This document shows positions 50,370 through 61,000 of a stretch of 64,000 bases of DNA, piece by piece. Each line of letters starts with the position of its first letter. The stretch's first letter is position 1. A model generated the notes under the pieces. It did not search any database, had not been told where the DNA came from, and saw only the letters and a list, made by a program, of their open reading frames with translations. The position numbers and the translations under genes are program-made. Source of the stretch: Reticulitermes speratus (lineage: Eukaryota; Arthropoda; Insecta; Blattodea; Rhinotermitidae); the NCBI GenBank assembly GCA_021186555.1, contig JAJKFL010000026.1:4851709-4915708 (forward strand). The letters are read 5' to 3'.

Positions 50370-50497
50370 TAATCTGTGGTCTTCTGGGTAATTACACGGC
50401 GTCGTGTGGTAATTATTTTAATAATTACCACACGACGCCGTGTAATTACCCAGAAGACCACAGATTACATCAATATCGCGGCGGAAGCCTGAAATCA
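50370..50497. mobile_element. Family B palindrome
   Basis: Perfect arms of ~47 bp (50,370-50,416 and 50,422-50,468): GTAATCTGTGGTCTTCTGGG, TAATTACACGGCGTCGTGTG and the mirror. ATCGCGGCGGAAGCCTG follows, the inverted outer terminus seen at 4,688 and 26,839. It has lost the internal core. Confidence 0.8.
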
Positions 50498-51186
50498 TGA
50501 TCCAAACAGCATGCCATTCATAACCACCTTAGAAAAACTGAAGGCAATTACAAACTGACATTCAGCAAGCGACAGTTTGCTTTTGTGGCACTTGGTACAA
50601 CTGATTTGGTACAAACATCTACATCATCTTAGGAAGGAGTTCACCCACACATACTGACAATGACATATCTTTCCATGCTTCTGACATATTAAATGTTCAA
50701 TATGTGGAATCTTTACAGCAATATATTTGTCAGTAAAGACCAAATGTTTGCCTGGACAAGCATGTCTTGCATCATCGTGACACTTTTACTAAACTGATTT
50801 TTCTTTTAAATGAAAAATATGGTACAAATCCTTAACTTTCCTTGTGTCAGGAAGGCAAGATGTGCTATGCTTTCCACGATTTGAATTGCCTGATCTACTG
50901 TATGTACACCAGTACATGTTAAAACATGGCACTGTTACATAAAATATTCTATTTTTGTCACATTTGCTGCTTATGTGGGGCAGAACAGACTTGTTCCTAT
51001 TACTGAGTTTTTAGGAAGCAATCTGCAGCAATGACTATAAGAATATTAAATAAAAAATAGCTGTAGAGGTGACAAAAATAATTATAATATATCAGTGTCC
51101 CTATTTATTTATAAAAAGTACATGTCTTTTGCGCTAAAGCAGCTGGGATGCAGGGGTAGTATGATGAATTTCCATGGAGGTCTTAA

Positions 51187-51192
51187 TTTATT
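51187..51192 (-). terminator. Poly(A) signal of Nup188
   Basis: AATAAA on the minus strand, about 57 nt after the stop codon. A second AATAAA lies near 51,105. Confidence 0.6.
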
Positions 51193-51248
51193 AGCATCAT
51201 TTTCCTTGTTCACTTTGTATACAACTCACACATCAAATATTTTTCCTT

Positions 51249-52007
51249 TCACCGAAAGATGCAATTAAAAATATGAGCCATCAATCTAAAATAATCTTCA
51301 CTGCAACCAGAATAAGAAGTGTCACATTGTACAGTGTCAACTGTTTGGATGGACAAAGGATTTCTGGTGGCCTTACCAGCAGCACATTCTGTGTCTGAAA
51401 CAACTGCTTTGGAAGCCCAGTTACGTTTAATGCTTGAAAACTGGGACTGAGGTTGATGTCTCACGTTATGATCAGAACCGGCTCCTGTAGACTGAAACAC
51501 AGCATCCGAACTTGCGTCCTTATTGACACTTTTCCCTTTTGGACCCACATCAGCACTTGGTGTAGGCCTCACTGAATCTGTTTCTGAACCTTCAGTCGCT
51601 CCTGATCGTCGTGCCGCTCGTCCAGACACTCGAAAACCAGAAGTAGGCTCTACAGTACCAGCACCAGAATCCTGCCCACCAATGACATGTGACATGGATC
51701 TCGATTTAATTTCTGAGTTGCTTCCTGCCTGGCTTAAGGGAGCATTCTCCAATTCAGAATCTGAGTGTCCAGTGTCATGTGTGATATGAAGGCTCTTTAG
51801 ATTACCACTCTTCTTGGGCGGTGAATCATGCCAGAGACGTCGGACTACAGTAGAACGTAAACTGTAAGGCCGCTTAGACGGAGCTGTTGATGCTGCTGAC
51901 CCTGGAAACCGCCTCCAGCCGGGTCCTTCCCCAACAAAACTGCGGCTGCTTTCCGTGCCGTCTCGAACATTACGTAGGTTGCGTTTTGCATATTCCAAGA
52001 AAAGGGC
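51249..52007 (-). CDS. Nup188-like last exon with Ser-rich tail
   Basis: Acceptor AATTTTTGTAG. 252 codons and a stop: ALFLEYAKRNLRNVRDG finishes the conserved helix. A tail rich in Ser, Gly, Thr, Arg and Pro follows (PSKRPYSLRSTVVRRLWHDS, SGFRVSGRAARRSGATEGSE), predicted disordered. The last ~16 residues are hydrophobic/aromatic (EDYFRLMAHIFNCIFR), possibly an end motif. The tail is longer than the vertebrate one as I recall it. Confidence 0.8.
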   Translation of the reverse strand, partial: ALFLEYAKRNLRNVRDGTESSRSFVGEGPGWRRFPGSAASTAPSKRPYSLRSTVVRRLWHDSPPKKSGNLKSLHITHDTGHSDSELENAPLSQAGSNSEIKSRSMSHVIGGQDSGAGTVEPTSGFRVSGRAARRSGATEGSETDSVRPTPSADVGPKGKSVNKDASSDAVFQSTGAGSDHNVRHQPQSQFSSIKRNWASKAVVSDTECAAGKATRNPLSIQTVDTVQCDTSYSGCSEDYFRLMAHIFNCIFR

Positions 52008-55000
52008 CTACAAAAATTGGTATATAATTATGTACAGTTTATGCAGCATATTTAATGAAGCACTGTAAGAAAATACAAGATATGGCCATTAAATAACGGG
52101 ACTGCACACACAATTCCTGACCTTGACTGTTGATCATCAAAGTAAATATGTACTAGTTACTGCTGAGCTTCCCCAGTCCTGTGCCAAAACACACCCCATT
52201 GTGTTGACAGTGTCGAGTAATGATTTGTATAAATAGTTTTCTTAACTTGCCATGATCGTGCTTCATAAAAGAAGATGAGCTCAAGTACGCATTAAATTTC
52301 ACGTGAAACTGAAGTGCCAAAAAAAAACCCCTCATTTCATTACATGAGGTGTATGGAGAAGATGGCAGAGTTACTTAAAGCACTGACAAGATGACATCAA
52401 GGGATGCTTTGAGGGCTGGAAGGCTTGTTGTACAAAGCGGTGTGTAGCTTCCGATGGAAATTATTTTGAAAGGGATAACACGTTAGTACAATAATTTCAT
52501 GAATAAAGTTTCTTTTTTTAAATGAGTCTCGTTATATAATAGCCACACCTTATAAGTCAGAACACTAAGAATTGTTGCATTTGTTTATAAGGGATGTGTT
52601 ATCAAAGACTGTCACTGAACAGAAATGGACCTCATCTTTATAAAGATCACTGCACACCACACCTTCATTTCCTGGTTCTCTCTCATTACCCCTCTCCTTA
52701 TCCCTAAGGCCTCTCAAGTGGTCTGTTCATGCCAGGATTTCTTACTAAACTTTTGTGTGCATTTCTAACTTCTCCCTCCACGCTTTGCATCATGCACGTG
52801 TCACCCAGATTATATTACAGAGAATGTACGAACTAGGATGGTTCTTATTATGAACTTTTCCCATTTTTATCACTCGTCTTTTATCAATGCACACACATTC
52901 TATGCAAAGCCCTGTTCTCGAACACCATAAAACTGAGGTGCCAAGTTTTACACCCATGCAAACTATCATGTGAAATTCTAGTCCTGAATATTTCAATGTC
53001 CGATTGATAGATAGGAGATAGGAATATGCAAAATTCTGAAACGAATGTTAGCTGTCAGGATAGCCCAGTCAGTATAGCAACCATGCTATGGCCTAATAAC
53101 AGAAGAATTGGGGTTAAATTCGAAGCCGAAACAAATGATCCATAGCATCTGACTGGCTCTGAGACCTACCAGTCTCCTATTCAACAGGTTGAGTGATCTG
53201 TTTCCCCAGGCCTTAAATGGTTAAGAGTGCAAAGGTAATGCCCTACTTCCATCTACTGCCAAGGAGCTATGCTTGGAACTATACCTCCACTCCCTCACAT
53301 ACCTTCTAGGTAGAGGGAGAAGTATTTTATTGAAATGTAGCAAAGATGTATTTAATTTAACCTGCTCTTAATGTTATTGTTAAGTATCTGATTACGTCAT
53401 TATTGTAATTCCAAAATATCTGAACTTCCCATATTTTCAAAGTACAGTGGACCCTCGAACTTCGAACGGTTTGATGTTCGAACAACTTGAAATTCGAACA
53501 AAAAATTCGAGGAAAATACGGGTTTGAAACTCGAACAAAAACTCAAAATTGGAACAAAGAATCACGTGGTTGTCACGTGGTCGCCTTCTCTCTCTGCTTG
53601 GTCCAGATGAAAGAAGGGTAATTCACCTTCCAGTGAACAGTAATATCGCTCCTACTATTATTATTGATTGATTATTATACAATATTTTTTATGTATGTAC
53701 TATTATAAATAAAAATTTTCAATTATTCAAATTAAATATACTTGTTTTATCATTATGGTCTTTTGAAATAGGCACTTAAAATGTTTTATATTGGGTAAAT
53801 TTTGGGGGTCTGGAATGGATTAATTCAATTTACATTATTTCTTATGGGGAAATTTAACTCGAAAGTCGAACAACTTGAAAGTCGAACCGTCTCCTGGAAC
53901 GGATTGTGTTCGAAGTTCGAGGTTCCACTGTATTTACTATCTTCAACATCTTCTGCATTATGATATCGTGTAGTCATGTATGTGGTTACCAATGTTCTGA
54001 GGAAAGCTACTGCCACCGGCTTCAGGGCAGAAGATGGAGGCAACAGATTCCTCTAAAATGTTGGTCACCATTTACCAGACTGCACGGTATTGTAACCTCA
54101 GAGACACAATCTAAATTTTCACTGCCACAAAAGCATCAAATCTCATAAAATTATTAGTTTCTCTTACGCTGACAGTGTCCTGCCTTCTGATGACAAGATA
54201 TAAACAAGTATTCTCAGCCCGCCCACCAACTTAACTATTTGGGCACTACAAACCGGTCTGATTCTCCCTGCCGCGCCAGGTAGAAAAACACGGGACAGAC
54301 GAGTTGTATGTTAAACCAGTTTTGCCTGAGGATGGGGACGGAGCTAGTCCCCGAAACGTTGTATTCAAACGAATTGACGCGGCTGTGCGCCCGAGAAGAC
54401 TATATTGAAGTATTCTCAGATTTCTCACCGTTAAATGTCCCGTACACACATACCATTTCTGCACCTATTTCTCGTTTGATAAGTTGTTTCTCCCACTGAC
54501 AGAGGCGATGGTCCATGAGATGCATAATGCCTTGTGACGCTACCAGAGCCAGACTGAGTTCAAGTCCCATTGTTATACGGTACTTGTCCATTGTTGACAC
54601 CCATGTTGCATTCAGGCCCGATGCTATGGCCACACCACCTGCCAACGGACATGTCACGTATCTGCCCACGCCTGGCGAAGGAGTACGGCTCGTCTGCACA
54701 GATAGAAAGAAACTCTGAAGTGTACTTATTCTAGACACAATTTATAGTTCAAGATACAGTCAAACCCTGATATAGGACCAGCGTATGTTCACTGCAATTT
54801 GTGGTGGCATATCGATGGTGGTGGTAAATTGAGATGCTGCATAATAGAGAATTTGTGTTCACAGACTTTCATGGGTACTAAGCGAGAATGGGGCTATGTT
54901 GGGGGATGCTATATCGGGGTTTGATCGTATATTTAATAAGCAATCTTGTAATAATAATATGAAGATTTAAATTTGCATCAGAACATATTATCAGTTTAAA

Positions 55001-58000
55001 GTTTTGCAGCTTGCTCAGGTACCTCATTCATTTCTGTCTGAAATCTGTATATTGTTTTAATTGTCATTATTACACTCTCAATGTTATCAGTATGTACAAT
55101 TCTTTCTTTCTAATAACAAACTGAAACATCTCCCCAAGTTTCTGTAAGAGACAGAGATTCAATGTTTTGGTACTTCAGAACAAATAAAAGCAATGTGATG
55201 CTACAAAAAAACACACACAATACACTAATGCAGTGAACCAACATTAATACCAAATACTGTTCCCGATTTATATTGCATCAATTTAACAGTTTCAACTAAT
55301 ATCCCTAACATCTAATATACACAACATTTTGCGAGATGACTCGTATTTCTGCTTTCAAATAAATGCTTGTCTTTATAATGGCATATAAACTTATTTATCT
55401 TACATACACCTAGAACTTTTTAAGTTAGATGCAGGATATACATTATATGACCAGAAGACAAATGAAGAAACCACAGAACTACTTATGTACAATTTAATTT
55501 AAATTATTGTGGATCATAGATAAAAGTGTACACAATATTTATTAAGAACAAATGAAACATGCATTCCCAATTTAGTGTATGAATATACTCTGAATGGCAG
55601 TAGAAAAACGTAAGAAAAGATGGACAGACCAGTGCCCGTGAAGATGGAACAAACCTGCTGCTGATCACAGTAACTCATGGGCACCAGGTCACCGTGGTGA
55701 CTAAATTTTGTATGGTGGCACCTAATTATCTGTGGGCCCTCAGTACAGAACTTACTTCATGTCACTGTTCTGGAACCTAGAATTTTGAGGCGTCTCCTAG
55801 ATTTTTGGAAAATTTGTGCAAGCTTGGCCCAGACCATCATTGTCACTGAGTAGCTTAAATACATTACAAACCATTAGCAAAGACCAACATAATTACAGTA
55901 CAGTGATGAAGCTGTTGTCACAGACACACAGGATCATTTTTTCCTTTTTTTGTATGGCTCGACAGCCTTATATGGGCCTGGGCCTCCTCGTTTCGTCGAG
56001 GTTTCATGGTCACACACATTTGAGACACACCACAGTCGGTAGGACTCCTCTGGACGAGGGACCAGCTCGTCGCAGAGACCTCTACCTGACATCACACAAC
56101 ACTCACAAGAGACAGACATCCATGCCCCCGGTGGGATTCGAACCCACGATCCTAGTAAGCGAGCGGCCGAAGACCCACGCCTTAGACCGCACGGCCACTG
56201 GGATCGGCACACAGGATCATTAAGCACAACAAATCATACAGCAAAAAACAACGTACAGGAGGCTACGAAGGTGCGTACAGTTTTATGAAGAGGCCGCTGG
56301 AAAGAAATAACATGTAGTGCCCTCCTCACATACTCTTAATTTGCCCCCTACTGTACCTATACATTCCTGTTACTAATATGCCATATGCTAGAGATTTAAT
56401 GAATTCAGGAGAGGAGGAGATAAATTTAAATTGACACACATCCTTAGCAGGAAGCATATTGTGTATATAGCAGTATATTATTTACATCAACACAATACAT
56501 AAATAGTAAAGACATCTGAGAAAATTAATTCCTCTGTCTCAAATAATTATGCACACTTAATAATATCAACAGACACTTACTTTTCCAAGAGCCGAAGTGC
56601 AGATATTCGCAAAAGCGATCAGTGAGCCAAACGTTACAGTGGGCAGCATTTCCTGTGACATAGTGGGGGAAGGCCTGCTAAAGCTCAGTGCTGGTGCTGT
56701 GAACGTAATCTCCACAAGACACTCCCACTCAACCTCACATTCTCGGAAGTCCGTGAGTAGACTCACAACACTGGGAGAATATGGAATCAACGTGGCCATG
56801 CACAGGCACACCACATCCAACAGCCTGTAATCATTACAAGCAGTGAACATGACCGCCAACTGGGATGTGATGCCACGTATCTGGTAGGCAAGTGCTGATA
56901 ACTTGAAGGAACATGCTGCCTCTACCTTCAGAGTACAAGAATATGCCAAGCAGGGAAAAACAGAGTGACTTAGGAGAGGGAGGCCAAGGACTCAAGCTGA
57001 TAGTGACCTGTCAGTATAACAAACATCACTCCTTCAATGAATCCATTTTAGGAAACAATACTTCATAATTTGCCACTAAAGTACAGTGGAACCACGAACT
57101 TCGAACACAATCCGTTCCAGGAGACGGTTCGACTTTCAAGTTGTTCGACTTTCAAGTTAAATTTCCACATAAGAAATAATGTAAATTGAATTAATCCATT
57201 CCAGACCCCCAAAATTTACCCAATATAAAACATTTTAAGTGCCTATTTCAAAATATCATAATGATAAAACAAGTATATTTAATTTCAATAATTGAAAATT
57301 TTTATTTATAATAGTACATACATAAAAAATATTGTATAATAATCAATCAATAATAATAGTAGGAGGGATATTTCTGTTCACTGGAAGGTGAAATACCGTT
57401 CTTTCATCTGGACCAAGCAGAGAGAGAAGGCGACCACGTGATTCTTTGTCCGACTTTCGAGTTTTTGTTCGAGTTTCAGAACCGGATTTTCCTCGAATTT
57501 TTTGTTCGAGTTTCAAGTTGTTCGAACATCAAACCGTTCGAAGTTCGAGGGTCCACTGTATTTGCATTACACACGATAAACTGCCTGGTGACAATATACT
57601 CATTTCAAAATATGCTGCTGATCACCAATCACCAGTATTTTAATATGTGTATATTCAATAATGTGTTGTTTACATGGAAAAGAAAAAGGGCAGTAGAACT
57701 TGTCAGTGTCTGACATAATGGACATGGGAGTGAAGGGAATAATAATGTTATTGTCCTCTTACGCACGTCTTTTAACGACAGTCACCTCCGTCTAGTGCCG
57801 AGGTTAAGAATGAGTGGCGCTATACCTCTACATATGCCTTCATGGCACGGACAGAGACAACTTTAACTTTTTCTTTTTTTTTTTTACCTTTACCAGTTGC
57901 TGAAATTGCTGAGCATTGGTGATAGACGAATGAATGAATGAGTATGCAACATCAGTAGAGTGATACTGACGAGGAAAACCAAAAGTACTGAAGAGAGAAA

Positions 58001-61000
58001 CCTATCCCAGTGCCAAACTGTCCACCATAAATCTCACACAGACTGGCCCAAGAATGAGCCCAGGCTTTCGCAGTGACAGGCTGGCAACTAACCTCGTGAA
58101 CCATGACAAAGCCTCTGTTATTCTTAATGTATGAGCAAGAATATGTTAGTGAAGTGACTGATGAACTGGAAAGGATTTGGAAGGAAATGGTCATGGCATA
58201 ACTGAGGTGTTATCCCAGCATTTGTCTGGAAGGGCTGAGGCAAAACACAAGAAATCTCCGTCAGCATAGCCTGTATCCCAGCCAAGATACGACTCCAGCA
58301 CCTTCAGATATGAGTCTACAGTGTTACAGATGAACGGTCTGTTCAGCTGGAGTAACTTTACTTTTACTTTGTTTCTCTCATGAAAAGCATGCAGACAGAA
58401 AGTGGGTAACGTAACTGATTGTCAATACTTGCCTGTTCTGGATACTAATCAAATGTGGTGAAATTTCTATATCTTCTGTTGCCATAGTTTTGAGATGCTG
58501 GGTTGAAGCTATTGGAGGTCTCTCAACCATTATCTTGAGTAATCTTGGATGAATCAGATATGAAACACAGCTACCAAGACATACCATCACAGCTTTCTGC
58601 AACCAATATTGTACAGGTCTGTAGTTTGTCTAGAACTAAATTTGGGGTGAGCATGTTTTCAAAAACTTATAACACTAATTTCATTTTAATCGCTACGTAT
58701 ACAGGGACACCCCCCCCCCCCCCAATTAATGTGCCTCACTTATAAGGTTTTCTGCCATTTAACATTCAATTTCAATATTCCCAAGTCAGTACCCTCAGTA
58801 TTAAATTTTCTCCATTTAAGGCTTTCTTTAGTTTTGTATTCAAATCCACCATACTGAAAAAAGCTCAATTTTATAAGGTGAGGTCAAAACACGACTGACA
58901 ATTATACAACAGAGTAACCTGTTTTTATGTTAATATTGTCAGTTACAAGCTTCAAGTATTGTTTTGGCTTGGCTTCAGTTTTATTTCAATATTTTGAACT
59001 TGCATGCCATTTGAACTCGAAAACTTAGTACAGTCGATCTTGGTTATAACATCATGAAAGGGACTGAATATTTTGTGTCGCTATAAATGAGTGTCGTTAT
59101 AACTGAGAAGTATAATGTTATGGTTAACAGTGATGAATTAATTCGTACCACAGAAAACCTGACTCTAGAGGCAAGGTGTTGTATAAACCGATGTTGTTAT
59201 AACTGGGTTCGACTGTAATTATAATGAGCCTGTGCAGCCTATATGAGACCAACCCATAACACAACACATCCTTGACACAGCTTTGAATGCAAAGGGAAAG
59301 AGGCAAACAGGAACTTGTGGAGAAAGTAATGGTAATAATGCAACCATAAATATCAATATATCACCGTCAATATTAGCATGGTGATGCGAGTGATACAGTA
59401 AAACACCAACAGTCCAGAATTTGATGATACAGCACTCCCAATAGTCCGGAATATAAATTGGCAAGTGTTAATGAGCAAGTTTCAGCCCACATCTACCAAC
59501 TACCCCCCCCCCCTCCCAAAAAAAAAAAAAAAACAGTCATAGCAGCAGCATCAGCCAAACCAAATGACACAGAGCGGAAATGAGTCAGCTCATAACCATC
59601 TCATGTGTTCCCAGTCTGCCATTGTCCACTGTTGTGATCAGAAGTACCTGTATTTTCTCTATATGTCCAAGAGTTGGGCACAACCTCAATACTGAAGGTG
59701 CCAGACTATCCAAAGTTTACTGTACACTTCAGTATCATATATGTTAATATGGTAAGGTTTGTTTGCGACATCATGATCTAATGAATTTCCGTAAGGATTT
59801 CTTGATGATCAACATTTTTATAAAGTTTATGCTTCAGCATTCATGGCAATCTCATTTTTGAGAACTAATTGGTTTCTGGACTTTGTCCATCGTCCAGAAA
59901 TCTAAAATAACGACGTTTCGGAAGCAGATCCAGCTTCCGAAACGTCGTTATCCAGTGATTGACGTTAGCTGTATCTAAGGGACCCTACAGAGTAGGTGTC
60001 TCCCTTCACCTGAGGATGTAAGCAGATCCAGCTTCCGAAACATCGTTATTTTAGATTTCCGGATGATGGACAAAGTCCAGAAACCAATTAGTTCTCAGTG
60101 TTACATACCATCGTCAGAACCTTTTAGAATCTCTTTTTTATTAATTCAGTCTCAAAGAAAATTGTTTTTAACAGAAAAAGCCAAAGTTAAAAATTGACAG
60201 TGCTGCGTCACGCGGAGACCATGGGAAGCTAACATATTTCATGTACTTCCCTTGGCCTCTGCTTGAAGCAAGACTGTCAATTTGAATGTCTTGTTTCTTA
60301 TTCACACGTCCTAATATGCTTCTGTTTCTTATTTGCACATTGCTTATGATCCACTGATGTCCAAAAGAACTTACCCAGCACCAAGCAAGTACAATTTTTA
60401 ATGTTTGTTAAGATTAAGATTCGTTGATTAAATACTTGACTGTGTCTCTGTGAGCATCATTCCCATGGGTACAACCAATTTTGTAATATAATATGCTTTC
60501 AACAGTTCATACAGCTTTAAGCTACTTACCATTATGGAGAACATTGATTTTTCATGAGTAAGTCTCCACGTGTACTTGAATTGCGAGAGCTCTCGTATCA
60601 ACGTGAGGGCAGTCACAGCCAGATCCAAGGGCCACTTGTCCAGTGAGTGACGAATATTCATAATGCAAGCAATGATGTGTTCTTCATGAATTCCCATGAA
60701 TGTTATTACCTCATCCAGAAACAAATGCTGCTTAGACTGCAGCAGAATGGTGAGCATTTCCAGTGCCGGCTTGTAGACCTGTGGCCAGTTCTGTTCTGTC
60801 CAACGTTTTGGTCTCTGCCAATAGAAAAATGTCACTAAGCCAAATATTTTGTCAGTACTACAATAAGAAAAAACAAAAGGCATGTTCTTTGCCTGCAACT
60901 CTTAACACCAATCATCAGACATTTTATTGCATAGTCAACACCCTTGAATGACCCATAGTGGTATAACCATCACGTCTATCTGAAGGAAATAACACTAACA

